Below, piece by piece: positions 52,858-62,059 of a stretch of DNA of 64,000 bases (positions are counted from its first letter, which is position 1; each line of letters opens with the position of its first letter). Source of the stretch: Halosimplex litoreum (GTDB lineage: Archaea > Halobacteriota > Halobacteria > Halobacteriales > Haloarculaceae). Both the position numbers and the translations under genes were made by a program. Where the stretch lies: contig NZ_CP065856.1 in assembly GCF_016065055.1 (NCBI RefSeq), positions 4,029,836 to 4,093,835 on the forward strand, read 5' to 3'. Below the pieces are notes generated by a model, which was not told the DNA's origin, did not search any database, and saw only the letters and a list, made by a program, of their open reading frames with translations.

Positions 52858-53193
52858 TTACCCGACGACGTCGAGCACCTGCACGAGCGATCCGACGCGT
52901 TCCCGCGGTTCGACGATGTCGCCCTCCTGGTCGTAGCGGACGGCGTCGCCGTCGACCAGTTTCGGCACGTGGGTGTGGTACAGCGCGAGGTACAGCTCCG
53001 AGACGGTCTCGGAGGCGATCTCGCTCACCGGCCTCCCGTGTTCGCGGCGGGCCGTCTCGTCGGCGAGATCCGCGAGCGTGAGCTCGCGGCCGTGGTCGTC
53101 CAGCGTCCGCACGACGTGCCGTCGGTATCGATGGTCTAGCAGTCCGAAGGCGTCCGTTACGGGGTTCGAAGCCGCTGTCGGCTGTGACTTCAT
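52858..53193 (-). CDS. Winged-HTH protein (DUF7344-like)
   Basis: A 111-residue protein carrying a haloarchaeal winged-helix domain: FGLLDHRYRRHVVRTLDDHGRELTLADLADETARRE, then VSELYLALYHTHVPKLVDGDAVRYD, typical of DUF7344 regulators. It should bind DNA as a small repressor or activator; targets are unknown. ATG 53193 is preferred to the ATG at 53244. It lies 75 bp downstream of another HTH gene on the same strand. Confidence 0.78.
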   Translation of the reverse strand: MKSQPTAASNPVTDAFGLLDHRYRRHVVRTLDDHGRELTLADLADETARREHGRPVSEIASETVSELYLALYHTHVPKLVDGDAVRYDQEGDIVEPRERVGSLVQVLDVVG

Positions 53194-53268
53194 ACACCGG
53201 AGGACGGGCGACGCCCGGGTCCCCGTTCGTACTGCCCACGTCAAGGGTTTATCAGGGAGCCGGAACGG

Positions 53269-53934
53269 CTACGCTTTCTCGGCGGCGAGCGGCGTCACGC
53301 GGATGGTACTGGCGACGAGGGCGTGGTGGCCCCGGCGCAGCCGCTGGGAGAGCGACTGACGCGTGATGTCGAGTTCGTCGGCGACCTCGTCGAGCGTCGT
53401 CTCGCGCGGTTCCTCGAAGTATCCCATCTCCCAGGCGGTGTCGAGCGCCGCGTGTTGCTTCTCGGTGAGGCCGTACTGGCTGCCGGTCCGAGGGTGTTCG
53501 GTCTCGTAGAGCTTCACGAGGTCGTAGGTGATGTCGAACCGATGGGCGTACTCCTGGAACGACTCCAGCGGTTCGCGGTCGTCGAAGCGGATGCGGATAT
53601 TCCAGACGCCGCGTTGGCCCTTGGCCTCGAGGATCGTCGCGCCGGCCTGCGTCGAGGCGTACACCATCGTGTCGACGTTCTCCGTCCAGGTCGCGCGGTA
53701 CAGCGACGCCGACTCGAAGTCGTCGAGCCGCCGGAGGTCCTCGATCGATGGGTCCGCCCCGGCCGCGGCCTCGAACTCGTCGAGGTCCACGTCGGAGATC
53801 CAGAAGTAGGGGGTGAGCAGCTCGTCGGCGGCCGCGACGCGGTCGATCTCGACGACGAGGTCGGGGAGTCGCCCGAGCGTCGACGACAGCGCGAAGTCCT
53901 CCGAGGGGACGTGGAACTCGGCGAAGAGACTCAT
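53269..53934 (-). CDS. Bat-type HTH-10 transcriptional regulator
   Basis: A 221-residue regulator. Residues 1-150 resemble the bacterio-opsin activator N-terminal GAF-like domain (LFAEFHVPSEDFALSSTL, DDFESASLYRATW, GVWNIRIRFD). Residues 160-215 are the HTH-10 domain (LTEKQHAALDTAWEMGYFEEPRETTLDEVADELDITRQSLSQRLRRG). Such proteins are among the most numerous haloarchaeal regulators. ATG 53934 is chosen. The ligand and targets are unknown. Confidence 0.88.
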   Translation of the reverse strand: MSLFAEFHVPSEDFALSSTLGRLPDLVVEIDRVAAADELLTPYFWISDVDLDEFEAAAGADPSIEDLRRLDDFESASLYRATWTENVDTMVYASTQAGATILEAKGQRGVWNIRIRFDDREPLESFQEYAHRFDITYDLVKLYETEHPRTGSQYGLTEKQHAALDTAWEMGYFEEPRETTLDEVADELDITRQSLSQRLRRGHHALVASTIRVTPLAAEKA

Positions 53935-54064
53935 GCTCGCTCGGTTAGAGGCCCCCTCGGATAACGTCGTTTGCGGGATCGGTGTCGGTCGCTTGCGCCG
54001 AGGACGCCGAAAAGCCAGAAGGCATTTGTGACGGTCGGAACGACAGGTAGGCCAAGGCAACCCC

Positions 54065-55303
54065 ATGACACTCGTCGAGGCCCTGGCCTGCGAACGCTGC
54101 GGGCGCCGCTACGCGCCCGCCGACGTCGAGTACACCTGCCCCGAACACGACGGCGTGGGCGGCATCCTCGACGTACGCTACGAGTACGACGCCGTCAGCG
54201 ACGAACTCGCCGGCGTCCTCGACGGACCCATCGGTGACCTGTGGACCTACGAACCGCTGTTGCCCGTCGACGGCGACCCCGTCAGGCTGGGCGCCGGCGG
54301 CACCGACCTGCTCGACGCGCCCGCGCTCGGCGACGCGCTGGGCGTCGATGCACTCGTCAAAAACGAGACGACCAATCCCACCGGATCGAACAAGGACCGC
54401 GGGAGCGCCGTCGCCGTCTCACGAGCGCGCCAGCAGGGCCACGAGGTCGTCGCCTGCGCGTCGACTGGCAACGCCGCCGCGTCGCTGGCGGGCTACGCCG
54501 CCCGCGCCGGCCTCGACTGCCGCATCTTCGTCCCCGCCGACCTGCCCGAAGCGAAGGCCGTCCAGCCGCGCCTCTACGGCGCGACCGTCCTCGGCGTCGA
54601 CGGCACCTACGCAGACGCCTACGAACTCTGCCGGGAGGTCTCGGCCGAACGCGGCTGGTACAACCGCAACGCCGCGATGAACCCCTACGCGGTCGAAGGC
54701 AAGCGCACGCTGGGGTTCGAACTCGCCGAACAGGCCCCGGCGGCCGACTGGGTCGTGATGCCGATGGGTAACGGCTGCTCGCTCGCCGGCGTCTGGAAGG
54801 GACTCCGGGAGTTCGAACGACTCGGCGTCGTCGACGACACGCCGCGGCTGCTCGGCGTCCAGGCCGAGGGCGCGACGGCCATCTACGACCGGTTCGTCGC
54901 CGAATCGGACGACAGCGACGCCGGCGCGTTCCCGATCGGGGAGCGCGAGGACGGCGCGGACACGACCGCCGACAGCATCGACGTGAGCGTCCCGCACAAC
55001 GCGGGCAAGGCCTGTCGCGCGCTCGTCGAGAGCGGCGGCGACGCCGTCGTCGTCTCGGACGACGAGATCCTCGACGCCCAGCGACTCCTCGGCGAGTGCG
55101 AGGGCGTCTTCGCCGAACCGGCCTCCGCCGCGGCGGTCGCCGGCGTCCGCGCGGCGGTCGAGCGCGGGACCGTCGCGCCAGGCGAGCAGGTCGTCACCGT
55201 CGCGACGGGGACGGGTCTCAAGGACTCGGCCAGCGCCCGCGAGGCCGTCGACGACGTGATATCCGTCGACGCCGCCGGCGAGGGCCTTCCGGAAGACCTC
55301 TGA
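54065..55303 (+). CDS. thrC: Threonine synthase
   Basis: A 412-residue PLP enzyme converting O-phosphohomoserine to threonine. An N-terminal zinc-ribbon-like segment (CERCGRRY, then TCPEH) precedes the fold type II core. The PLP lysine is in NPTGSNKDRGS, CASTGNAAASLAGYAARAG carries the phosphate-binding loop, and MPMGNGCSLAG lies in the C-terminal half. The ATG at 54065 (MTLVEALACERCG) fits family starts. Cysteate synthase or another related lyase is a minor alternative. It is divergent from the Bat-type regulator. Confidence 0.88.
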   Translation: MTLVEALACERCGRRYAPADVEYTCPEHDGVGGILDVRYEYDAVSDELAGVLDGPIGDLWTYEPLLPVDGDPVRLGAGGTDLLDAPALGDALGVDALVKNETTNPTGSNKDRGSAVAVSRARQQGHEVVACASTGNAAASLAGYAARAGLDCRIFVPADLPEAKAVQPRLYGATVLGVDGTYADAYELCREVSAERGWYNRNAAMNPYAVEGKRTLGFELAEQAPAADWVVMPMGNGCSLAGVWKGLREFERLGVVDDTPRLLGVQAEGATAIYDRFVAESDDSDAGAFPIGEREDGADTTADSIDVSVPHNAGKACRALVESGGDAVVVSDDEILDAQRLLGECEGVFAEPASAAAVAGVRAAVERGTVAPGEQVVTVATGTGLKDSASAREAVDDVISVDAAGEGLPEDL

Positions 55304-55321
55304 AGGCGGATTCGCACTCAC

Positions 55322-55996
55322 TCAGTTCTCTTCGATCTCCCCGAGCCCGAGTCGGGCGGCCGTCACGACCGTCCCGGTGACGAGGATGGCCAGCTGCCAG
55401 CCGTGGCGGACGACCGGGAACATCCGCTCGGGGTCCTCGACGGTGTCCGGGTCGGGGCCGCCGCCGACGCCGCCGGGGTTGGGGTCGACGCCGGTCGAGA
55501 TGTTGACCTCCTGTGAGGAACCGCGGCTGCGCGGGCCGGACTGCTCGGTGTCGGGGCTCAGGTCGACGTAGCTCTGGACGATCCCGCGCTGGTCGGAGAC
55601 CTCGAAGCGGCCGTCGAGGACGTAGAACTGGTCGTGGAGCGGCCACAGCGGGTTGACGCCGTGGTCGACGAAGTCCAGCCCGATGCCCGCGAAGGCCAGC
55701 GCGACGACGCTGACCCACGCGAGGCGGACCCCCTCCGGACCCCAGCGGCCGCGGACGAACGAACGGTCGCGCAGACGGAGGTCGACGTACAGGAGCGCGC
55801 TCGCGACGATCGGGATGAGGTACGTGTGCAAGAGCGTGCGGTGACCGGCGACGAAAAAGAGGGCCAGAAACGAGTCCAGGTCCGGCGCGGCGACGACGGC
55901 GAGGACGACCAGCAGCGACCGACGATCGAAGACCGACCCCAGCAGCGCGGCGGCGATCATCCCGCCGAAGGCGAGATGGACCAGCGTGGAAGGCAT
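55322..55996 (-). CDS. Membrane-bound metal-dependent hydrolase-like protein (DUF457)
   Basis: A 224-residue membrane protein of the YdjM/DUF457 type. The N-terminal LVHLAFGGMIAAALLG, APDLDSFLALF and GHRTLLHTYLIP carry the conserved His and Asp residues, followed by two more hydrophobic segments, an extracytoplasmic acidic loop and a C-terminal helix. Its role is unknown. ATG 55996 is preferred; nine upstream codons are also open. It converges with thrC, leaving 18 bp. Confidence 0.75.
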   Translation of the reverse strand: MPSTLVHLAFGGMIAAALLGSVFDRRSLLVVLAVVAAPDLDSFLALFFVAGHRTLLHTYLIPIVASALLYVDLRLRDRSFVRGRWGPEGVRLAWVSVVALAFAGIGLDFVDHGVNPLWPLHDQFYVLDGRFEVSDQRGIVQSYVDLSPDTEQSGPRSRGSSQEVNISTGVDPNPGGVGGGPDPDTVEDPERMFPVVRHGWQLAILVTGTVVTAARLGLGEIEEN

Positions 55997-56112
55997 ACCC
56001 GTGGCTGTGTGATGTAGTGGCATAACCTTTCAGGGCCGAGCGGCGAGCGGCGAAATCGGATCGAGAGAGTCCAAGACACCACAATTTTCCGGAATCAGCC
56101 GTTCCGCCGCTT

Positions 56113-56120
56113 CTATAATC
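56113..56120 (+). promoter_or_regulatory. TATA box for the CNNM/CBS gene
   Basis: CTATAATC lies 23-30 bp upstream of ATG 56143, so the first of two duplicated starts is probably the one used. Confidence 0.5.
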
Positions 56121-56142
56121 CTCGAAAGAGAAGCGGGCGGCG

Positions 56143-57282
56143 ATGACCGCCCTGGAGACGTGGATCCGGTTGATCGCGGGCGTCGGCGTAGCGCAGGCGC
56201 ACAGCTCGATGACCTCCCTGGAGGTGTGGGCCCGACTGATCGCAGGCGTCGGGTTGATCCTCGCCAACGGCTTCTTCGTCGCGATCGAGTTCGCGCTGAC
56301 GCGGGCGCGACAGTTCACCGAGGAGGAGTTCGTGGACGGCAGCGCGGCGCTCGAACGAGCCTGGGAGATGACGAACAACCTGGAGATCTACCTGACCACC
56401 TGCCAGGTGGGAATCACGGCCTCCAGCATCGCCGTCGGGATCGTCGCCGAACCCGCGCTGGCGGCGATCTTCTTCCCGCTGTTCGAGGGGACGCGGCTGG
56501 CGACTATCGGCGCCGGCGCCATCATCGCGTTCCTGATCATCAACCTCGTCCACCTGACCCACGGCGAGCAGACGCCGACGTATCTCGGCGTCGAGCGCTC
56601 GCGGATGGTCTGCCGGTACGGCGCGGCGCCGCTGTACTGGTTCAACTACGCGATCTCGCCGCTGATCACCCTGGGCGACTACGTCGCCAAAGGGACGCTG
56701 GGACTGTTCGGCATCGAGATGACCGGCGCCTGGCTCGAGACCGAGGAGGACGTCATCGAGTCTCGCGCCGACTTGCGCAACAAGATGGGATCGGTCCTCG
56801 ACGAGGGGGACCTCTCGGAGGAACGCCGCGACGAGGTGATGAACGCGCTGCACATCGGCGAGCGCCCCGTCAGCGAGGTGATGGTTCCCGTCGACGACAT
56901 CGTCGCGCTCTCGACGACGGCCGACGTGACCGAGAACTTCCGCCGGATGGAGGCGAACCCACACACCCGCTACCCGCTCGTCGGCGACGACCTCACCGAC
57001 TTCCGTGGGATCCTCTATCTCCCCGTCCTCGCGGGCCACCGCGAGGACCTGGCGAACGACGAGGCGATAGACTTCGAGGACCTGGCGGCGCCGCCGATGA
57101 CGCTCTCGCCCGACGCGGACGTGAGCGACGCTATCGACCAGTTCCAGGCCGAAAATCAGGAGCTCGCCCTGGTCATCGAGGACGGCGAAGTGGTCGGGAT
57201 GGTCACCGTCACCGACCTGCTCGAATCCGTTACCGGCGACATCGAGGACCCGATCGACACCGGCGAGGCGACGCCGAACTGA
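56143..57282 (+). CDS. CNNM/CBS-domain membrane protein (hemolysin C family)
   Basis: A 379-residue protein. Residues about 30-190 form a CNNM membrane domain (LILANGFFVAIEFALTRARQF, TCQVGITASSIAVGIVAEPAL, HGEQTPTYLGVERS). Residues 220-360 hold two CBS domains (VMVPVDDIVALSTTADV, HTRYPLVGD). Homologues transport Mg2+ or other cations. The first 22 residues are a divergent copy of the next 22: MTALETWIRLIAGVG against MTSLEVWARLIAGVG. The second copy matches the usual family start, so the duplication created an extension. The TATA position favours ATG 56143. Confidence 0.86.
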   Translation: MTALETWIRLIAGVGVAQAHSSMTSLEVWARLIAGVGLILANGFFVAIEFALTRARQFTEEEFVDGSAALERAWEMTNNLEIYLTTCQVGITASSIAVGIVAEPALAAIFFPLFEGTRLATIGAGAIIAFLIINLVHLTHGEQTPTYLGVERSRMVCRYGAAPLYWFNYAISPLITLGDYVAKGTLGLFGIEMTGAWLETEEDVIESRADLRNKMGSVLDEGDLSEERRDEVMNALHIGERPVSEVMVPVDDIVALSTTADVTENFRRMEANPHTRYPLVGDDLTDFRGILYLPVLAGHREDLANDEAIDFEDLAAPPMTLSPDADVSDAIDQFQAENQELALVIEDGEVVGMVTVTDLLESVTGDIEDPIDTGEATPN

Positions 57283-57335
57283 CCGGGTCGGCCGGTACCG
57301 ACACGCGGCGAGTTTTCCGGAGCGGTCCCGCTCGC

Positions 57336-57800
57336 TCAGACGTGCTGGCCGACGAGTTCCCGGAGCGCTCCTTCGTCCTGCACGCCGACGCGGCGCTCGG
57401 CCGGTTCGCCGTCGACGAACAGGACGAGCGTGGGGACGCCCTGGACGCCGTACTCGCGGGCCAGTCCCTGGTGGGCGTCAACGTCGACCTTCGCGACGGT
57501 CGCGTCGGTCGTCTCGGCGATGTCTTCGACGATCGGTTCGAGCATCTTGCAGGGACCACACCAGTCGGCGTAGAAGTCGACCAGGACGACCCCCTCGGCG
57601 ACGGTCTCCTCGAACTCGCTCTCGGTCTCGATATGGACCGGGTCGTCGGGGGTAGCTACGCCACCCACACCCGGTTCGGACTCGTCGGTCGCCGAATCGC
57701 CCGAGAGAGTCGAACTCTCCCCGGCCTCGAGCCGTTCTCGCTTGCGCTCGCGGATCCGTTCGAGCTCCTCGTCGGTCGCGTCGTCGCTGGCGTCACTCAT
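57336..57800 (-). CDS. Thioredoxin with charged N-terminal extension
   Basis: A 154-residue protein. Residues about 50-154 are a thioredoxin domain with active site WCGPC (Cys81, Cys84), cis-Pro in GVPTLVLF, and a C-terminal helix. Residues 1-50 are a helical, highly charged extension (ELERIRERKRERLE) not found in short thioredoxins. It should reduce disulphides in the cytosol; it could recycle the 1-Cys peroxiredoxin, but no linkage shows that. ATG 57800 is preferred over a longer frame. Confidence 0.88.
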   Translation of the reverse strand: MSDASDDATDEELERIRERKRERLEAGESSTLSGDSATDESEPGVGGVATPDDPVHIETESEFEETVAEGVVLVDFYADWCGPCKMLEPIVEDIAETTDATVAKVDVDAHQGLAREYGVQGVPTLVLFVDGEPAERRVGVQDEGALRELVGQHV

Positions 57801-57944
57801 CGGCCACCCGTAGGAGTCGCGCCCGTTTAACGCCCACGGCGTCGTGTCCGTCGGACGCACGGACGACGCCCGACAGACGGGATTTCGGCGGCTGCGTCAG
57901 ACACAGAACAAGAATTTAAGACCCCGCCAGCCGAGTTACGGCAT

Positions 57945-58244
57945 ATGAATCCCGAGACGGCGCCACAGGAGATCACGACGCTCGTGGGGCGGGAAGTCTA
58001 CACCAAAAACGGCGTGTTCGTCGGTGAGGTCGAGGACCTGCGGCTCGACCTGAACGTCGAGCAGGTGACTGGCCTCGCGCTCCACCAGATCAACGCGGAG
58101 CTGTTCGGCCCGGACGTCTCCGGCTCGCGCGGCGTCATCGTCCCCTACCGCTGGGTGCAGGCCGTCGGCGACATCGTCATCGTCAACGACGTGGTCGAGC
58201 GCGTCCACGGCGACGAGGGCGACGAGGAAGAAGTCGCGGCCTGA
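57945..58244 (+). CDS. PRC-barrel domain protein
   Basis: A 99-residue beta-barrel protein: LVGREVYTKNGVFVGEVEDLRLDL, then VSGSRGVIVPYRWVQAVGDIVIV, ending in an acidic tail. PRC-barrel proteins in archaea include cell-division factors CdpB1 and CdpB2 and RNA-processing proteins. I cannot say which subgroup this is without alignment. A short TTTAAG element near 57916 precedes the ATG by about 30 bp, suggesting a leaderless mRNA. Confidence 0.82.
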   Translation: MNPETAPQEITTLVGREVYTKNGVFVGEVEDLRLDLNVEQVTGLALHQINAELFGPDVSGSRGVIVPYRWVQAVGDIVIVNDVVERVHGDEGDEEEVAA

Positions 58245-58426
58245 CGCTCCGTTCTCGGTTCTGACCACCGTTCCCCGTCTCGCGCCACCGCCGTCCCAGG
58301 AGCGCGAGCGCGACGACGAGCGCCACGGGTCCCGCAGTCAGTCGCCTCACGGCGGCTACTCCGCACTCTCCGGCAAGCGCCTCGGCCCGTGCAGGGCCGA
58401 AAAAGCTGCGAGAGTGGGACCGGTCC
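58245..58426. other. Intergenic, no gene identified
   Basis: About 180 bp after the PRC-barrel gene and before the OsmC stop. Open frames here encode Arg-rich shadow peptides only. No structural RNA is visible. Confidence 0.5.
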
Positions 58427-58825
58427 TCAGAAGGCGTCGTCTTCGAGCGTGATGTCGGCGTGGAGCTCGTCGCGCAGCGACGAGTGGACGTGGCAGATCT
58501 CCTCGCCGAGCTCGACGATCTCCTGGCCGTCCTCGCCGAGCGACTCCTCGACGTGGATCGTCCACGTGAACGCCTCGATGTCGTCGTCCTCGTCGAGGTC
58601 GGCCTCGACCTCGACCTCGACGTGACCGATATCGTCGTAGCCGGTCTGGTCGGCGGCGACGCGCAGGGCCGGGATGTAACAGGAGGCGTAGTCGGCCGCC
58701 AGCACCTGGTTCGGCGACGGGCCGTCGTTCGAGAGCGCGTCGACGACCAGCGACCACTCGCCGTCGATCTCGTTTTCGACCGTGTACCCTTCCTCACAGA
58801 CGCTCGTGACTTCGATGTCGGACAT
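58427..58825 (-). CDS. OsmC-family protein
   Basis: A 132-residue OsmC/Ohr-fold protein. LSNDGPSPNQVLAADYASCYIPALRV contains the conserved first Cys, and the second typical Cys appears as EICHVHSS. Such proteins reduce organic hydroperoxides using Cys thiols. ATG 58825 is the obvious start. It lies between a plus-strand PRC-barrel gene and the UPF0173 hydrolase. Confidence 0.85.
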   Translation of the reverse strand: MSDIEVTSVCEEGYTVENEIDGEWSLVVDALSNDGPSPNQVLAADYASCYIPALRVAADQTGYDDIGHVEVEVEADLDEDDDIEAFTWTIHVEESLGEDGQEIVELGEEICHVHSSLRDELHADITLEDDAF

Positions 58826-58943
58826 ACGCGAAGACGTTCGGTAGCCCCCTTCTAAAAGCTGCCCAACCGAGGCGAGCGCGCCGGAGACGGCGGCGGCGAG
58901 CGGGCTGTTCGAACCAGGCCCGAACTGCGTCGTCCTCGAGTTG

Positions 58944-59678
58944 TCAGTGGCCTTCCGTGAGGTCGAACGTCTCGTCGCCGTCGAGGACGTGGACCTCGGC
59001 GTCGCTCCCGGTCGCCGCCACCTCGTCGACGAAGTCGTCGGTGTCCATCTCGATCGGCGGGAACGTGTCGTAGTGCATCGGGAAGGCGTGATCGACGTCG
59101 AGCCAGTCGGCCGCGATAGCGCCCTGCATCGGCCCCATCGTGAAGTGGTCACCGACCGGGAGCGCCGCGGCGTCCGGTTCGAGGAACGGCCCGATCACGT
59201 CGCGCATCTCCGTCATGAGACCGGTGTCGCCCGCGTGGTAGAACGCCTCGCTCTCCTCGTCTTCGACCTGCGTCGGCTTGGTGTCGGAGATCACGAAGCC
59301 GGCGGGCGGCCCGGCCGAGTACTCGTAGCCGGTCTCGATGCCGTTGGTGTGGTCTGCGCGGTGCATCGTCACGAAGGCGTCGCCGCACTCGACGGTCCCG
59401 CCGAGGTTCATGCCCATCCCGCCGACGGCGTCCTCGAAGCCCAGTTCCTCCTGAGCGTAGGTCGCCAGCTCCGGGACCGCGACCAGCGTCGCGTCCGAGA
59501 AGGCCCCTGCGTGGCCGATGTGGTCGGCGTGACCGTGTGTCAACAGGACGTAATCGGGTGTGTCGACGTCCTCCGGCGACAGGTCGGTCTTCGGGTTGTC
59601 GAAGAACGGGTCGATCAGGAGATCCGTGCTACCCACCGTGACGTGCCACGTCGAGTGGCCGTGCCAGGTCAGTTCCAT
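58944..59678 (-). CDS. UPF0173 metallo-beta-lactamase-fold hydrolase
   Basis: A 244-residue metal-dependent hydrolase. The start [12 protein letters not shown] and the metal motif [10 protein letters not shown] are characteristic of UPF0173. Further ligands occur in [20 protein letters not shown] and PMHYDTFP. The substrate is unknown. ATG 59678 begins the conserved domain; 15 upstream codons in frame look non-conserved. Confidence 0.88.
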   Translation of the reverse strand: MELTWHGHSTWHVTVGSTDLLIDPFFDNPKTDLSPEDVDTPDYVLLTHGHADHIGHAGAFSDATLVAVPELATYAQEELGFEDAVGGMGMNLGGTVECGDAFVTMHRADHTNGIETGYEYSAGPPAGFVISDTKPTQVEDEESEAFYHAGDTGLMTEMRDVIGPFLEPDAAALPVGDHFTMGPMQGAIAADWLDVDHAFPMHYDTFPPIEMDTDDFVDEVAATGSDAEVHVLDGDETFDLTEGH

Positions 59679-59818
59679 AGTCGGTCCGTGGTACGTGGCA
59701 GACGCACTTAATGGCACGACCACCGGCAGGCCCTCGCCCGAAGCCGTCGCTCCTCACCGGCCGCCGCGGGTCCCCGCGGACCGGTCGACTTTTATCGGTT
59801 AGTTGTTAAGAACGTCTC

Positions 59819-60175
59819 GTGTCCGACGAGGTCCTCCGCTGCGCGTATCGCTGGGGCGTCCGCGGCGCGGGCGCCGTGACGCTGCTCGTCTACGGCGGGC
59901 TCTGGCTGGGCGGTGCGACCCACGACGACCTCGTCGCGACGACGCTCGCGCTGGCGTTTCTCTGTCTCTCGCCGGGTGCCCTCATCCTCGGGTGGGGCGA
60001 GTCAGGGACGAGCGAGGTGGGCGCCGCCTCGGAGATGGGCGTGACGCTGGATGCCGACACGCGACAGCGCGCGGTGGTCTCGACCGGTTCGCGGCTCGTC
60101 CCGCTCGGCTTTTTCCTCACCGGCGTCGGAGTGCAGGGGGTCGTCGTCACCGCGCTCGTGGGGCTGATCGGATGA
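59819..60175 (+). CDS. Small membrane protein of unknown function
   Basis: A 118-residue protein starting at GTG 59819. There are three hydrophobic segments (AGAVTLLVYGGLWLGG, TLALAFLCLSPGALILGWG, LVPLGFFLTGVGVQGVVVTALVGLIG) separated by an acidic loop. I do not recognise the family. A TTTTATCGG tract about 30 bp upstream may be the promoter, followed by GTTAAGAACG. Confidence 0.55.
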   Translation: MSDEVLRCAYRWGVRGAGAVTLLVYGGLWLGGATHDDLVATTLALAFLCLSPGALILGWGESGTSEVGAASEMGVTLDADTRQRAVVSTGSRLVPLGFFLTGVGVQGVVVTALVGLIG

Positions 60176-60212
60176 GCGTGCGGGGACGCGACCGGACCGG
60201 CGCCGTTCCGTC

Positions 60213-60530
60213 TCACTCGTCGGTCTCGGGCCGTTGCTGTCGACGACGTCGCTTCTCGCGCTCCCATCGCTTCTGTCGCTGGCTCTCCTGGGCGCGGTTG
60301 CTCGCGTAGCGGACCCAGGCGTAGGCCTGCCGGTCGAGCGCGCGAAAGAGCAGCGCGGCCGACCCGACGACGGCACCGACCACGATCGGCGCGACGACCA
60401 GCGGCGAGGAGAGGTGGACGGCGACGTAGGCCGCGACGAGCGCGATCAGACTGATCTCCAGGCCGACCCGCAACGCGGGTCGGCGCCAGTCCGGCCGCCC
60501 CTTCTCGTCCGTCGCGACCCATCGGCTCAT
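60213..60530 (-). CDS. Small membrane protein of unknown function
   Basis: A 105-residue protein with two membrane helices (ISLIALVAAYVAVHLSS and VVAPIVVGAVVGSAALLF) and a strongly basic C-terminal tail (SQRQKRWEREKRRRRQQRPE), the reverse of typical halophilic acidity, possibly for lipid or nucleic-acid contact. ATG 60530 is used. It converges with the 59819 gene. Confidence 0.55.
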   Translation of the reverse strand: MSRWVATDEKGRPDWRRPALRVGLEISLIALVAAYVAVHLSSPLVVAPIVVGAVVGSAALLFRALDRQAYAWVRYASNRAQESQRQKRWEREKRRRRQQRPETDE

Positions 60531-60614
60531 GGCACACCCTTTGGGCAACTCCGTGTTGTAGTTTGCCCCGCGGATCACGTACCGATTTGCGCGCTCGCCG
60601 AGAGGGAGAGCGTG

Positions 60615-61982
60615 ATGGCCCCGCCAGCGACTTCGCCCGATCGCGTCGAATCGGCGCTCGACCGTGTCGAATCGTGGGTCGACGACGAAGGGATCCCCGG
60701 CGCGAGCATCGCGCTCGTCGACGGGTCGGAGGTCGTCGCGACCGATGGGTTCGGACGGCGGGGCCCGGACCGACCCGCCACCGGAGACACGCTGTACGCC
60801 GTTGGCTCCGTCACCAAGCCGGTGACTGCCCTCGCGACGCTCGTCCTCGCCGACCGCAAGGGGATCGACCTCGACGACCCGATAGCCGACTACGTCCCGT
60901 ACTTCGCGGACGCGCCGGGTGAGCCGGTCACCGTCGGACGGCTGCTCTCGCACACCTCCGGCATGCCGAACGACGACCTCGCGTTCGCGGCCGACGCGCT
61001 CGACGGGTGGGACGAGTTCCGATCGTTCGTCGCCGAGTCGACCGACCGGGGGCTTCTCGATGACGACCGCTTCTACTACTACAACAGCGGGTACGCGGTC
61101 CTCGACCGTCTCGTGACGGCCGTCTCGGGGACGGAGTTTCCGACGTTCGTGCGACGGGCGGTGTTCGACCCGCTGGAGATGCGCGAGGCGACCTTCGACC
61201 GTTCCGTGTTCACCGATCCGTCCGCCGACGTGATGACGCCGTACGTCAGCGCCGCCGAGGAGTTCCGCGACGCCGCTGGGTCGGAGAACCCGATCCTGAC
61301 GAGCGACCTGCTGCGAGCCCCCGGCGGACTGCTCGCGAGCGTCACCGACCTCGCTCGCCTCGTTCGAGCCCATCTGGCCGACGACCCACCGCTGTCCGAG
61401 ACGGTATTCGATCGGCTGTCGACGCGCGTCGCGACTCGCGAGCGACTGGTCGACGGAACGGAGACGGCGTACGGCCACGGGCTGGAGAGCGAGCCGTTCG
61501 GATCGGACCGGCTCGTGGGACACGGCGGCAACACCGGCTGCTCCGGTGGATACGTCGGATTCCTCGAGGACGCCGGCGTCGGTATCGCGATCGCTCACAC
61601 CGGCGTCGCCGACGGGAAGGCAGCGACGCGAGACGCCCTCGCGGTACTGGTGGGCGTAGACCCGGACGCGATCGACCCGGTCGCCGCAGTCGACGCCGTG
61701 CTCGACGACCTGGTCGGTCGCTACGAGAGCCCTGGCGGGAACCACCACGCGACCGTCCGACGGGACGAGGCCAGACTGGACGTCGCGTTCGGCGGGGACG
61801 GCGGTCGTTTCGAGGTCCGCGCGCTCCCGCTCGACCTGTCGGGGAGCCTCTACCGGTTCACCGACGTGGACTGCGCGGAGAGCACGACCGACGTGGAGTG
61901 GTACGCGGGGGACACTCCGAAACTCGTGTTCGAGGGGATGCCGTTCCGGCGCGTCGGACCCCGCTCCGCCGACGGGGACTGA
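60615..61982 (+). CDS. Serine hydrolase, class C beta-lactamase fold
   Basis: A 455-residue enzyme. The SxxK nucleophile is SVTK (Ser65, Lys68), the YxN motif lies in YYYNSGYAVLDRLV, and the third HxG-like motif is in LVGHGGNTGC. Residues about 370-455 form an extra beta-rich C-terminal domain. No signal peptide is seen, so it acts in the cytosol or is secreted by another route. It is not necessarily a beta-lactamase; esterases and D-aminopeptidases share the fold. ATG 60615 is preferred to an overlapping GTG at 60612. Confidence 0.85.
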   Translation: MAPPATSPDRVESALDRVESWVDDEGIPGASIALVDGSEVVATDGFGRRGPDRPATGDTLYAVGSVTKPVTALATLVLADRKGIDLDDPIADYVPYFADAPGEPVTVGRLLSHTSGMPNDDLAFAADALDGWDEFRSFVAESTDRGLLDDDRFYYYNSGYAVLDRLVTAVSGTEFPTFVRRAVFDPLEMREATFDRSVFTDPSADVMTPYVSAAEEFRDAAGSENPILTSDLLRAPGGLLASVTDLARLVRAHLADDPPLSETVFDRLSTRVATRERLVDGTETAYGHGLESEPFGSDRLVGHGGNTGCSGGYVGFLEDAGVGIAIAHTGVADGKAATRDALAVLVGVDPDAIDPVAAVDAVLDDLVGRYESPGGNHHATVRRDEARLDVAFGGDGGRFEVRALPLDLSGSLYRFTDVDCAESTTDVEWYAGDTPKLVFEGMPFRRVGPRSADGD

Positions 61983-62059
61983 GTGGACAACCGGCGCGAC
62001 CGCTCCGAGACCACCGCCCCCGTCCGCGGTTTTATTCGGCTGGTCTCCTACGAACCAAC

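Noticed and set aside
60615-61982. Antibiotic-resistance beta-lactamase
   Set aside because: Only the fold motifs are present; it lacks an export signal and has a family-atypical C-terminal domain, so a general serine hydrolase is safer.
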